Part shown: one piece after another, positions 36,291-45,540 of the stretch | Position numbering within the stretch: position 1 is the stretch's first letter | Layout of the letters: each line of letters begins with the position of its first letter | Assembly: GCF_030263935.1 (NCBI RefSeq) | Contig: NZ_CP127162.1 | Coordinates: 3,729,501-3,793,500, forward strand | Direction of reading: 5' to 3' | From: Paenibacillus polygoni | GTDB lineage: Bacteria; Bacillota; Bacilli; Paenibacillales; Paenibacillaceae | Length of the DNA stretch: 64,000 nt | Notes under the pieces: generated by a model | Database searches by the model: none | What the model was told of the DNA's origin: nothing | Seen by the model: only the letters and a program-made list of their open reading frames with translations | Translations under genes and position numbers: made by a program

Positions 36291-38111
36291 TCACTGTCTC
36301 TCTAGGGTTATAATCTCACTTGCAATTTGTGCTGCACGCAAAAAGTCTCCGGATCGTTCGGCAGCAATCATTTCTTCTTTCTTCTGATCAATCTGCCTGA
36401 GTACAGGGTATTTAAGAACCTCTCGTATACAATCATCAAGGGCACTCTGATCCCACTGACCAGGAGCATCCATCATGGTGATTGAGCTCACTGTTTTTTC
36501 CAAGCGATCATCCTGAAGGGATAACATAAACAGTCCTGTATCCGGCGCTTTTCCTTGTGCGTAATAAGCATATAGATAAGCAGCAATTGCTGCATGATCG
36601 TTAATGTTAAAAGCCTCGCCTAAATGTTCGTTGACGTACCTTGCAGCTTCTTCGTCTTGAAGCATCCAGGATAGAAGCCTTCTCTCGGCCGCATGATAGG
36701 CAGGAAGAAGATTCGGTGTAGGAATCTGCCTATTTTGTTGCCTACCATTATTCCACCTTTTATCAATATTATCCCCAAAATGCTCGTTTTTTTGTATTTG
36801 TTGTCTTTCGAGGTTACATTCCTGCTTTAGAGTCTCGAAATCAACATCTACTTCAGATGAAAGTTCCCGAAGATATACTTCCCTTTCTGTTGGTGAAGAG
36901 AGGGGAGCTATCAGTTTGATGGCCTCCCTTGAATAAGCAATTCGACCACCTTCTTCTAGCAGTATATGGTTTTTCTTCAGGTTTATAAGCTTAAATTTTA
37001 TCGGAGACACTGCACCCTCAATAATTTGATGGGTAAAGCGGTCACCGCCATGCTTTCGAATGAATTCATCCGGATCAAGTCCATCCGTTAGAAGCGCAAT
37101 CTTGACGACAAGACCAGCGGATTCTAGGATAGGCAAGTTTTTTAGTGCAGCAGCTTGTCCGGCTTTATCACCGTCATAACAAATAATTACCTCATCACTG
37201 AGTGATTTAAGCATTCGTGCTTGGTTTTCTGTTAATGCGGTTCCCATTCCGGCCACACCATTAAGAATATCATGCTCCCACGCGGAGATTACGTCCCCGT
37301 ATCCTTCAAACAAAATGGTCTGCCCTTTCTTACGAATGGACGACTTCGCATCATACATGTTATAGAGGATCCGACTTTTATTAAATAATCTCGTTTCGGG
37401 TGAGTTTAGATATTTGGGCTGGCCATCTCCCATGGTTCGTCCCGCAAAAGCAATAACCTTGCCGCTGCTGCTTTTAATTGGAAAAATAATACGATCTCGA
37501 AAACGGTCTACATATCCCCCGCCTTCATGTCGAGAAGAAATGAGTCCGCCCTTCTCCATTTCGGGAAGAGAGAAAGAACGTTTCTCAAGAAATTGAACCA
37601 GTGTATTCCATCCTGCAGGAGCATAACCAATCTGAAAATGATCAATTGCCTTATCGTTCATACCCCGACCACGCAAATATGTTATCGCTGCTTTTCCGTA
37701 CTCCGTATTTTTGAGTAGATAATGGTATAATTTCGCAGTAAGTTCGTTCGCTTGCAGCAAACGCTCCGTTTCCGGATTGTGGTGCGCAACATCACGTCCA
37801 TGCCAATCCCCAAGAGGGATATGACTTTCTTCTGCCATTGACTTTACAGCCTCGGGGAAGGTTAATCCTTCGATTTCCATCCTAAATTTGATGGCATTTC
37901 CACCCTTGCCGCAACCGTAGCAATAGAAAATCTGGCGTTCTGGTGTAACTGTAAACGAAGGGGTATTCTCTGAATGAAACGGACAAAGACCCTTCATGTA
38001 TTTGCCCTGCTTGGTCAGATGTACAAATTTACTTACCGTGTCTACGATATCATGTTGCTGAAGAACTGATTCGATAACACTTTCCGGTATGTTACCCTGT
38101 CCGGCACTCAT
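36291..38111 (-). CDS. dnaG: DNA primase DnaG
   Basis: A ~606-residue primase. The N-terminal CHC2 zinc finger (CPFHSENTPSF then YCYGCGKGG, about residues 43-70) is followed by the TOPRIM core (LFEGYGDVISAWEH near 258, CYDGDKAGQ near 307) and a C-terminal DnaB-interaction domain. It makes RNA primers for the replication fork. The ATG at 38111 is chosen because AAGGTGG lies just upstream. Confidence 0.97.
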   Translation of the reverse strand: MSAGQGNIPESVIESVLQQHDIVDTVSKFVHLTKQGKYMKGLCPFHSENTPSFTVTPERQIFYCYGCGKGGNAIKFRMEIEGLTFPEAVKSMAEESHIPLGDWHGRDVAHHNPETERLLQANELTAKLYHYLLKNTEYGKAAITYLRGRGMNDKAIDHFQIGYAPAGWNTLVQFLEKRSFSLPEMEKGGLISSRHEGGGYVDRFRDRIIFPIKSSSGKVIAFAGRTMGDGQPKYLNSPETRLFNKSRILYNMYDAKSSIRKKGQTILFEGYGDVISAWEHDILNGVAGMGTALTENQARMLKSLSDEVIICYDGDKAGQAAALKNLPILESAGLVVKIALLTDGLDPDEFIRKHGGDRFTHQIIEGAVSPIKFKLINLKKNHILLEEGGRIAYSREAIKLIAPLSSPTEREVYLRELSSEVDVDFETLKQECNLERQQIQKNEHFGDNIDKRWNNGRQQNRQIPTPNLLPAYHAAERRLLSWMLQDEEAARYVNEHLGEAFNINDHAAIAAYLYAYYAQGKAPDTGLFMLSLQDDRLEKTVSSITMMDAPGQWDQSALDDCIREVLKYPVLRQIDQKKEEMIAAERSGDFLRAAQIASEIITLERQ

Positions 38112-38156
38112 CCTAACCACCTTCATCTCTTAACACGTAAATATAATTCGCTAAAC

Positions 38157-38612
38157 TCACACAAACTCCTGCAAATCTTTCAAAAGTTTTGTCAGTTTAT
38201 GTTGAAATGTCCTGCGATCCTCATCTGTCAGCGGCTTTGGACCTTTCCCATAATGACCCCTTTTTCTTGCTTTTGCATGAGTATGTCTAGAATCAAGCAG
38301 AAAATCAATGTCCTGATTATCAATTATTTTTCCTCGAAAAGTAATAACACTGCAGTTCTTGGCTAGAGCCAGTGCAGCAAGTCCATAATCTTGAGTCACA
38401 ACCACATCATGTGCACGTATATGATTCGCAATGTATAGATCGGCACTCTGATCGCTGCGATCTACTTGAATTACCGTTACCCCTTCTGCTGCCTCTAATC
38501 GGTGATCAAATGAAGATACCATCAGCACATGCATGTCAAACCTAGGAGCGGTTTCTGCAATCTCACGCTTTACGGGGCAAGCATCACCATCGACAACAAT
38601 TCGCCTTTGCAT
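38157..38612 (-). CDS. yqxD: YaiI/YqxD family (DUF188) protein
   Basis: A 151-residue PIN-like DUF188 protein. It has VVDGDACPVKREI at the N terminus, DYGLAALALAK in the middle and a basic KARKRGHYGKGPKPLTDEDR stretch near the C terminus. Biochemical role unknown; the fold suggests nuclease ancestry. Standard position just upstream of dnaG. Confidence 0.93.
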   Translation of the reverse strand: MQRRIVVDGDACPVKREIAETAPRFDMHVLMVSSFDHRLEAAEGVTVIQVDRSDQSADLYIANHIRAHDVVVTQDYGLAALALAKNCSVITFRGKIIDNQDIDFLLDSRHTHAKARKRGHYGKGPKPLTDEDRRTFQHKLTKLLKDLQEFV

Positions 38613-38724
38613 ATCTCCATCACCCGTCTCTTTTTAAATTCAGTCCGGGATATTATTATATACGCCTGAGACCATCCTAATTCCTGCCCAGGCATCAAAT
38701 ACAGCAAACAAAGAAAATAACACA

Positions 38725-38745
38725 GGACAGCGATATACGCTGCCC
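38725..38745 (-). terminator. weak hairpin after glyS
   Basis: GGGCAGCG / CGCTGTCC with a 5-base loop; the T-tail is poor. It lies about 70 bp after the glyS stop. The ~200-bp gap 38613-38814 holds nothing else recognisable, although yqfL and ccpN occupy this place in Bacillus subtilis. Confidence 0.4.
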
Positions 38746-38814
38746 ATTAATATATCCTTTTTTCCTATATCTTGTTTTGATAATCTCAACGTTCAGTATA
38801 GACCCTGATGATTA

Positions 38815-40890
38815 TTACCAAACCAATTTGGAGAAATCAGCGAATGATTTCAAGTCTTGATCGATAGACGCGAGTAAGCCTAAGCGATTCGCACGAACAG
38901 CTTCGTCTTCTGCCATAACCATAACCGAATCGAAGAATTCGGTGATAGGCTCTTTCCAGGAGCTAGCCAAACTTAAGGCCTTCTCTGCATCATGACGAGC
39001 AATCGCTTCTTGGTAAGCAGGAGAAGTCGCCTTCCATGCATCATATAGTTTACGCTCTCCATCTTCCACAAATACCTCTTCACTAACCGAAGCATTAGAA
39101 GCTTTGGCAGCCAAATTACCTACACGGTTAAAGGAGTCTACTGTTGTTTTGAAATCTTCTTCAGAGACAACAGCATTCATCAAAGCAGCTCCGCGGCGCG
39201 TAACGGATACGATATCATTGTACTGAGCACTAATTACCGCATCCACTACATCATAACGCATGGTTTCAGACAAGAGCTTTTTGACCCGCAAACCAAAGAA
39301 CTCCTGTAAGTCTTTACGTATTTCATCAGCTGGACGTTTCATCACTCTCATACTTTCGTGAACTCCGATGCCAATCTCAAAAATAGCATCCAAAGTTATA
39401 GGCAGTTCATGTTCATAAGCGATCTGTACGATACCTGCTGCTTGACGACGCAGAGCATAAGGATCTTGTGAACCCGTTGGAATAATACCGATCGAGAAAC
39501 ATCCTACGATGGTATCTATCTTATCAGCAATACTTACGATAGATCCAATCATCGATGCCGGAACTTGGTCAGAAGCTGATCTTGGCTGATAATGTTCAAA
39601 GATTGCTCTAGCTACCTCGGCGCGTTCCCCTGCTTTCAAAGCGTAATCTTCGCCCATAACCCCCTGCAATTCTGGGAATTCATAGACCATCTGTGTAACA
39701 AGATCAAATTTACAAATATCAGCTGCTCGGCTTACCGATTCCACCTGATCTGCCGGGATATCCAGCTTCGCTGCGAGTGCATCAGCAATTTTGCGGATGC
39801 GGCGGACTTTATCACCAACCGTACCCATCTCTTCTTGGAAAACAATGCTCTCAAGTTTGGATACTGCATCTTTAATTTGTAATTTTTGATCTTCTTCGTA
39901 AAAGAATTTCGCATCGGACAAACGTGCACGAAGCACTTTCTCATTCCCTTTTGCAATCACATCAAGCGATTCTTTTCCGCCGTTACGTACTGTGACGAAG
40001 TAAGGAAGCAATGTACCTTTATCATCAAACACAGGGAAATAACGTTGATGTTCACGCATCGAAGTAATCAGCACATCCTGCGGAATATGAAGGAATGAAG
40101 ATTCAAACGTTCCGTATAACACTGTTGGCGTCTCAACGAGGAACAAGATTTCTTCAAGCAAATCTTCTTTTACACCAATGGTCCAGTTCTTCTCTTTAGC
40201 GAGCTCTTCAATTTGTTTCACAATCATTGCACGACGCTCTTCAATATCGACAATTACATGCTCAGAACGTAATGCTTCAACATAAGCAGAGGGCTCTTTA
40301 ATCTCGATTTCTTTTCCTAAGAAACGGTGTCCTCGTGTAATATTGCCCGAAGTAACGCCCGCAACTTCTATAGAGACTACATCTGACCCAAAGAGTGCAA
40401 CCATCCAGCGGATCGGACGAACAAATTTGAAATCATAAGAAGCCCAGCGCATAAATTTAGGGAATGTCATCGCATGTAAAATTTGCAGCAATCCTTCAGC
40501 AATCACTTCAGAAGTTTCCGTGCCTTTGCTGCTTTTCGTTGCGTAGATATACTCCACTCCGCCCAGTTCTTTAAACGTAAACTGCTCTGGAGAAACACCC
40601 TGGCTTCTCGCAAAACCAAGCGCTGCTTTGCTCCAATTTCCGTTTTCATCAACCGCAATTTTGCGTGAAGGTCCTTTTACTTCTTCTTCAATATCCTCTT
40701 GCTTTTCAGCAACGTCTTTAATAATGACAGCCAAACGACGCGGTGTCGCATAAGCTTCTACAGCACCATGGTTTACCCGAATACTGCTAAGCCATTTTTC
40801 CATCCGGTCCTGCAGCTGCTCAATCGCTCCGCGCACAAATCTTGCAGGCACTTCTTCCAGACCAATTTCAAATAGTAGATCTTTAGACAT
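38815..40890 (-). CDS. glyS: glycyl-tRNA synthetase beta subunit
   Basis: A ~691-residue beta subunit of the tetrameric bacterial glycyl-tRNA synthetase. It has the N-terminal [14 protein letters not shown] (about 4) and TPRRLAV signatures, a HD-like central region and a C-terminal anticodon-binding DALR-type domain (ending [19 protein letters not shown]). The ATG at 40890 follows AAGGAGG and overlaps the end of glyQ by 8 bp. Controlled by the glycine T-box upstream of glyQ. Confidence 0.97.
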   Translation of the reverse strand: MSKDLLFEIGLEEVPARFVRGAIEQLQDRMEKWLSSIRVNHGAVEAYATPRRLAVIIKDVAEKQEDIEEEVKGPSRKIAVDENGNWSKAALGFARSQGVSPEQFTFKELGGVEYIYATKSSKGTETSEVIAEGLLQILHAMTFPKFMRWASYDFKFVRPIRWMVALFGSDVVSIEVAGVTSGNITRGHRFLGKEIEIKEPSAYVEALRSEHVIVDIEERRAMIVKQIEELAKEKNWTIGVKEDLLEEILFLVETPTVLYGTFESSFLHIPQDVLITSMREHQRYFPVFDDKGTLLPYFVTVRNGGKESLDVIAKGNEKVLRARLSDAKFFYEEDQKLQIKDAVSKLESIVFQEEMGTVGDKVRRIRKIADALAAKLDIPADQVESVSRAADICKFDLVTQMVYEFPELQGVMGEDYALKAGERAEVARAIFEHYQPRSASDQVPASMIGSIVSIADKIDTIVGCFSIGIIPTGSQDPYALRRQAAGIVQIAYEHELPITLDAIFEIGIGVHESMRVMKRPADEIRKDLQEFFGLRVKKLLSETMRYDVVDAVISAQYNDIVSVTRRGAALMNAVVSEEDFKTTVDSFNRVGNLAAKASNASVSEEVFVEDGERKLYDAWKATSPAYQEAIARHDAEKALSLASSWKEPITEFFDSVMVMAEDEAVRANRLGLLASIDQDLKSFADFSKLVW

Positions 40891-41770
40891 GATCCGCACC
40901 TCCTTGCTTAATCAATGGGAATCCGAGCTTCTCGCGCTCCGCTAGATACGTTGCAGCGACTTGACGTGCGAGATTACGTACTCTCGTAATATAGCCCGTC
41001 CGTTCCGTTACACTAATTGCTCCGCGGGCATCCAGCAGGTTAAACGTATGAGAGCATTTGAGCACATAATCATAAGCTGGGAATACCAGATCCTGATCCA
41101 TTGCCTTTTTTGCTTCTTCTTCATACATGTTAAAGAGCGTAAATAACATACGAACATCCGATACTTCAAACGTATATTTAGAATGTTCCACTTCCGGTTG
41201 ATGGAACACGTCCCCATATTTCACATCGCCTACCCACTCCAGGTCAAATACATTGTCTTTGTCCTGGATATAGGATGCCAGACGCTCCATACCATAGGTA
41301 ATTTCAACAGAAACAGGACTTGTTTCGATCCCGCCGACTTGTTGGAAATAAGTGAACTGTGTAATTTCCATACCGTCGAGCCATACTTCCCAGCCGAGAC
41401 CCGCACAACCAAGAGAAGGATTCTCCCAGTTATCTTCTACAAAACGGATATCATGCTGATTCGCATCAATACCGAGGGCCTTAAGACTGTCTAAATACAG
41501 TTCCTGAATATTGTCAGGAGAAGGTTTGATAATGACTTGGAACTGGTGATGTTGGTACAAACGGTTCGGGTTTTCTCCGTATCTTCCATCCGAAGGACGT
41601 CTTGACGGTTCCACATAAGCTACTTTCCATGGTTCAGGTCCGATGGAACGAAGGAAAGTCATTGGGTTCATTGTACCTGCGCCCTTTTCCGTATCATATG
41701 GCTGAACAATAATGCATTCCTGGCCTGCCCAGAACTCTTGCAGCGTTAAAATCATTTGCTGAAAATTCAT
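40883..41770 (-). CDS. glyQ: glycyl-tRNA synthetase alpha subunit
   Basis: A 295-residue class II synthetase alpha subunit with motifs such as [14 protein letters not shown] (about 23), [19 protein letters not shown] (about 53) and [18 protein letters not shown] (about 124). It activates glycine and works as alpha2beta2 with GlyS. AAGGAG precedes the ATG. A T-box leader with Gly specifier and its own promoter lies upstream. Confidence 0.98.
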   Translation of the reverse strand: MNFQQMILTLQEFWAGQECIIVQPYDTEKGAGTMNPMTFLRSIGPEPWKVAYVEPSRRPSDGRYGENPNRLYQHHQFQVIIKPSPDNIQELYLDSLKALGIDANQHDIRFVEDNWENPSLGCAGLGWEVWLDGMEITQFTYFQQVGGIETSPVSVEITYGMERLASYIQDKDNVFDLEWVGDVKYGDVFHQPEVEHSKYTFEVSDVRMLFTLFNMYEEEAKKAMDQDLVFPAYDYVLKCSHTFNLLDARGAISVTERTGYITRVRNLARQVAATYLAEREKLGFPLIKQGGADHV

Positions 41771-41804
41771 GTACTTCTCTCCTTTTTCATCAGCTGTAGG
41801 ACAG

Positions 41805-42054
41805 CAAAAAACCCCCGCCCTACGCCTGTTTTATACAGACGTAGGGACGAGAGTTAATCCCGCGGTTCCACCCTACTTGATTACCTCAAAGCTCAGAAGG
41901 AGCTTTAAAGCAATCCACTTTTCCGTATCATGTTCTGCTCACGAGTGCCGTTTCCTAAACAAAACCTGCCGGACTCTCACCTGCACCGACTCGCTAGTTA
42001 AGGTTTGTCTGTTCAGTACTTTCTCGATCAACGCATGTCTCAAAGAGACTATTA
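41805..42054 (-). promoter_or_regulatory. glycine T-box leader of glyQS
   Basis: The minus strand shows the T-box sequence AGGGTGGAACCGCGG (41874-41860). A competing terminator follows: arms CCCTACGTCTG / CAGGCGTAGGG at 41846-41818, then TTTTTT. Stem I contains the specifier loop GAAACGGCAC with codon GGC (41949-41947) for glycine. Uncharged tRNA-Gly would stabilise the antiterminator and switch on glyQS. This accounts for the 353-bp gap between recO and glyQ. Confidence 0.93.
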
Positions 42055-42060
42055 TGGTTC

Positions 42061-42090
42061 ATAATAACTTAGTGACAATGCGCTTGTCAA
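42061..42090 (-). promoter_or_regulatory. sigma-A promoter of the T-box-glyQS operon
   Basis: TTGACA (42090-42085), 18-bp spacer, TATTAT (42066-42061) on the minus strand, immediately before the T-box stem I. Confidence 0.75.
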
Positions 42091-42123
42091 GGAAACATCC
42101 AGAATGGACTTTTGAATCACATT

Positions 42124-42876
42124 CTATAAACCGTACTTTTCCATTTGATCAAGAAAATGACGTGATTTTAATTTCAAGGCTAATTGTTGATCCATAAAAG
42201 CACGCATGATCACTTTAATTTCAGCCTTTGTCTCTTCACGTACAGAGATATTGCCAAGCCGCTGTAAATCCAGCGCTGAAAATAAGCGTAACAGTTTTAA
42301 TGCCCTAGGGGTTATGTTCATGGCCGGTGGATCAAAGTGTTTACACGCACGGCATAGAACGCCTCCAAGACCCGGACTAATAAAATATTCTTCGTCCGGC
42401 CTCTCCCGTCCGCAGGAAATACAAGCTTGGAGCTCAGGTGCATATCCAGTGGATTGTAATATTTTCATTTCATAAAGATGAATAATAATAGCCGGATCTT
42501 TATCTTCTTGAAGAGCCCCGAGGCAAGCCTTTAATTGTTTGAACCAAAAGGTCCCTGTTTCATCATCCTGCAGCACACGATCTAATAACTCACAAGCATA
42601 AGAGGCAAATGCTGCCTTTATAATATCCTCACGGAGTAGATGGTGAGATTCAATAATTTCGCCTTGATTTAAGGTGCCCAGTCCCTGATTCCGAAAAAAC
42701 ACATATTCCCCATACGTAAACGGCTGTGTCAGGGCAGCATGACGGCTTTTTGCCTTCTTAGCTCCACGAACAAGAACTCCTACTTTACCTCCATTTTCGG
42801 TGCAAAGCGTAATAATCTTGTTCCCTTCGCCGTAGTCCATACTGCGGATGACGATCCCTTCCACCCTGTATAGCAT
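42124..42876 (-). CDS. recO: DNA repair protein RecO
   Basis: A ~250-residue RecO. The N-terminal OB fold (YRVEGIVIRSMDYGEGNKI) and a helical C-terminal domain with a four-Cys zinc site (CISCG about 148, CRACKHF about 170) are visible. It loads RecA on SSB-coated DNA with RecR. The ATG at 42876 follows GGAGG. Co-transcribed with yqzL and era. Confidence 0.94.
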   Translation of the reverse strand: MLYRVEGIVIRSMDYGEGNKIITLCTENGGKVGVLVRGAKKAKSRHAALTQPFTYGEYVFFRNQGLGTLNQGEIIESHHLLREDIIKAAFASYACELLDRVLQDDETGTFWFKQLKACLGALQEDKDPAIIIHLYEMKILQSTGYAPELQACISCGRERPDEEYFISPGLGGVLCRACKHFDPPAMNITPRALKLLRLFSALDLQRLGNISVREETKAEIKVIMRAFMDQQLALKLKSRHFLDQMEKYGL

Positions 42877-42912
42877 GTTTCGTCCTCCACAAGCCACTCC
42901 TGCCGCACTTTA

Positions 42913-43065
42913 CTAAGATTCGATCTGAATCGCATCAAAAGGTTCAACCTCCCCTTCAGCTTCGATTCCTACCTCATCCAAGGCAGATGCACAAGCTTCT
43001 TTGTACAGCAAGTAAGCATCAACATCTCCAGTCTTTGCAAAATACGTCCACGAAAAATCTCGCAT
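42913..43065 (-). CDS. yqzL: YqzL family small protein
   Basis: A 50-residue reading frame beginning MRDFSWTYFAKTGDVDAYLL and ending in an acidic tail (EGEVEPFDAIQIES). It matches the YqzL family in length, sequence and position between era and recO. AGAGG lies ~10 bases upstream. Function unknown. Confidence 0.9.
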   Translation of the reverse strand: MRDFSWTYFAKTGDVDAYLLYKEACASALDEVGIEAEGEVEPFDAIQIES

Positions 43066-43200
43066 AAGTATTCATCCTCTCTTGTGGAAATGACTTGATA
43101 AGCATCTAAGAGATAGGATGATACAAGGGAGATCTTTCTATGCACAAAACAGCACTGGAAGTGTACGGCAGAAAAGGCATTTCTCAAATATTCGAACTAT

Positions 43201-44103
43201 TTACGCGTCTCGATGAAAACCTAAATCACGGAGAACACGGTCTTGATTCCGCCAGTCTTTTTTCACTTTTACCCAAAGTTCCAAAAATATTTTGGAACCG
43301 AGAAGTCTTTCAATATCTTGACGAGCTCGTTTCCCTACTTCTTTAAGAAGAGCGCCTTGTTTACCGATAATAATCCCTTTTTGAGAATCACGCTCCACAT
43401 AAATCACAGCAGATACATACACTGTCCCGTTTTTCTCAGCACGCATATCTTCAATGGTAACAGCAATGGAGTGAGGAACTTCTTCACGTGTCATATGCAG
43501 AATTTTTTCACGAACAAGCTCAGCAATGACAAACTGTTCCGGATGATCTGTAATTTGATCTTCAGGATAATACTGAGGACCTGCCGGCAAATACTTCTTA
43601 ACTTGATCAAGAAGTGTATTTACGTTATTGCCAAGCTTGGCTGAAATCGGTACGATCTCGGCAAACTCATGCAGCTTGCTGTATTGTTCAATTAGAGGCA
43701 AAAGAGCTTCAGGCTCAATTTGATCGATTTTGTTTAACACAAGGATGACAGGCGTTTTTACATCTTTCAACTGTTCGGCAATAAAGCGGTCGCCGCCGCC
43801 CATTCCATCTGCAGCATCCACCAAAAATAGAACCGCTTCTACTTCTCGAAGCGTATTAAGTGCCGTCATATTCATGAAATCGCCTAGTTTAGATTGACGT
43901 TTATGAATACCTGGTGTGTCTAAGAAAACGATTTGCATATTGTCTGCGGTATATACCCCATGAATTTTATTTCTTGTAGTTTGCGGTTTATCAGACATAA
44001 TGGCAATTTTCTGCCCGATGACTTGATTCATTAAGGTGGATTTACCTACATTCGGTCTGCCGATAATGGCTACAAAACCCGATTTAAATTCTTTTTTTGA
44101 CAT
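43201..44103 (-). CDS. era: GTPase Era
   Basis: A 300-residue Ras-like GTPase with [10 protein letters not shown] (G1, about 15-24), DTPGIH (G3, about 62), NKID (G4, about 123) and a C-terminal KH domain ([15 protein letters not shown] near 248) that binds the 3' end of 16S rRNA during 30S maturation. AGGAA lies upstream of the ATG. Conserved order cdd-era-yqzL-recO. Confidence 0.97.
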   Translation of the reverse strand: MSKKEFKSGFVAIIGRPNVGKSTLMNQVIGQKIAIMSDKPQTTRNKIHGVYTADNMQIVFLDTPGIHKRQSKLGDFMNMTALNTLREVEAVLFLVDAADGMGGGDRFIAEQLKDVKTPVILVLNKIDQIEPEALLPLIEQYSKLHEFAEIVPISAKLGNNVNTLLDQVKKYLPAGPQYYPEDQITDHPEQFVIAELVREKILHMTREEVPHSIAVTIEDMRAEKNGTVYVSAVIYVERDSQKGIIIGKQGALLKEVGKRARQDIERLLGSKIFLELWVKVKKDWRNQDRVLRDLGFHRDA

Positions 44104-44142
44104 ATTTCCTCCACATTAGGGCTATAGCCCTGTACATTGATT

Positions 44143-44550
44143 TTATACTTTCGCAAGATCTTGAGGGCCGAATGCACCTGGCAGTAGTTCGGAGACGGTT
44201 GTTTCCATCATGTCACCCTTCAGGTTTCCTAAATAAACAGGCATATCTGATTCACACAATTCAAACATCACCTGACGACATATACCGCAAGGAGAGATCG
44301 GACCTTCTGTATCTCCTACGATTGCTATTGCTTTAAACTTTCTAGGCGCATGGCCGCTTGCGATGGCACTAAACACAGCCGTTCGCTCTGCGCAGTTACT
44401 TGGACCGTAAGCTGCATTTTCAATATTACAACCATGATAAATATGGCCATCTTCCCCGACCAGTGCAGCACCCACTCCAAAGTGAGAGTACGGGATATAA
44501 GCTTTCTTTCGAGCTTCAATGGCTTCTTTCATTAAACTTTGCTTATCCAT
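44143..44550 (-). CDS. cdd: cytidine deaminase
   Basis: A 135-residue zinc-dependent deaminase. The catalytic CAERTAVFSA (Cys and Glu, about 53) and the zinc PCGICRQV (about 86) match the tetrameric Bacillus type. It converts cytidine and deoxycytidine to uridines in pyrimidine salvage. Located between dgkA and era as in Bacillus. Confidence 0.96.
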   Translation of the reverse strand: MDKQSLMKEAIEARKKAYIPYSHFGVGAALVGEDGHIYHGCNIENAAYGPSNCAERTAVFSAIASGHAPRKFKAIAIVGDTEGPISPCGICRQVMFELCESDMPVYLGNLKGDMMETTVSELLPGAFGPQDLAKV

Positions 44551-44587
44551 ATATCTTACCTCTTTCTAGAACGAAATGTTATTTATT

Positions 44588-44953
44588 TTAGAAAGCCCAT
44601 GTTATCAGCGGCTCCCAAAAAACAAATATTGCAATAATGACGGCAAAAACCGCCGCCAGCAGCACAGCTCCAGCAGCGGTATCTTTAGCGGATTTTGCGA
44701 GCAAATGAAACTCAGGGGAGGCAAGGTCTACGACCCGTTCAACAGCGGTATTCAGCAGCTCTGTAACCATCACACCAGCAATTGCCACACAGATGAACAT
44801 CCAGTCTACCTGCGAGATATGAAAAAACAGGCCTGCAACAACGGCAAGGAGAGCACAAGCCGCATGAACACGCAGATTTCGCTGCGTTAGAAAACTTTCG
44901 ATTAAGCCCTCCACTGCGTTACGAAATACATCACCCCATGAGCGCTTCTTCAT
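44588..44953 (-). CDS. dgkA: undecaprenol/diacylglycerol kinase (DgkA family)
   Basis: A 121-residue membrane kinase with three helices and the family motif ELLNTAVERVVDL (about 63-75) followed by KSAKDTAAGAVLL. Gram-positive members phosphorylate undecaprenol, recycling the carrier for wall synthesis. Its start overlaps the ybeY stop by one base, indicating coupling. Confidence 0.95.
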   Translation of the reverse strand: MKKRSWGDVFRNAVEGLIESFLTQRNLRVHAACALLAVVAGLFFHISQVDWMFICVAIAGVMVTELLNTAVERVVDLASPEFHLLAKSAKDTAAGAVLLAAVFAVIIAIFVFWEPLITWAF

Positions 44954-45447
44954 TACCGACTGAGCCCCACCTCAGCAAGAACTTTTTCCTGTTTTCCCAT
45001 CATTTCCGCTTCACTAGCTTCGTCCTGATGATCATAACCTAACAAATGAAGAAAACCATGCACAAACAAAAATCCGATCTCACGATCAATAGAATGACCG
45101 TATTCCTTACTTTGAGCAATCGCGGTCTCCACTGAGATTATAATATCTCCAAGGATTTCAGGGAGATCTATAGCTTCATTCTCACCAAGATCATAAATAA
45201 TATCCAGTTCTTCATCAATCGATTCGTTCATCGCAAAAGAAAGTACATCGGTAGGACGATCGATTCCCCGATACTCCTTATTTAGCTCATGAATCTCCTG
45301 ATCTGTTACAAAAGTGAGGGCTACCTCACCATCTGTAATCTTCTCCATCTCGGCAGCTTTTTCAAGCAGTTTTTCTAAAGTCCCAATCAATTCTTCCGTA
45401 ATCTCAACAACTTCTTGGTTATTGTTCCATACGAGCTGCACACTCAT
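44953..45447 (-). CDS. ybeY: endoribonuclease YbeY
   Basis: A 164-residue UPF0054 protein with the zinc motif HGFLHLLGYDH (three His, about 130-140) and GDIIIS upstream. Acts in 16S rRNA 3' end maturation and ribosome quality control. AAGGAG precedes the ATG. Confidence 0.96.
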   Translation of the reverse strand: MSVQLVWNNNQEVVEITEELIGTLEKLLEKAAEMEKITDGEVALTFVTDQEIHELNKEYRGIDRPTDVLSFAMNESIDEELDIIYDLGENEAIDLPEILGDIIISVETAIAQSKEYGHSIDREIGFLFVHGFLHLLGYDHQDEASEAEMMGKQEKVLAEVGLSR

Positions 45448-45495
45448 TTTCGTATGCTCCTTATCTTTATACTCTATTGTTATCTTAATAAGCGG

Positions 45496-45540
45496 TTAAG
45501 TCTGACGCTAAGACTTTTCAATGCTGGCTCTGACTTAACT
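45496..45540. repeat. inverted repeat overlapping the pgpH stop codon
   Basis: GTTAAGTC (from 45496) and GACTTAAC (to 45538) enclose ~30 bases; the distal arm contains the pgpH TAA. It may help end or stabilise pgpH mRNA; no T-run follows on the minus strand. Confidence 0.4.

Noticed and set aside
41769..42197. Plus-strand open frame between glyQ and recO
   Set aside because: It runs antisense through the glycine T-box leader and promoter.
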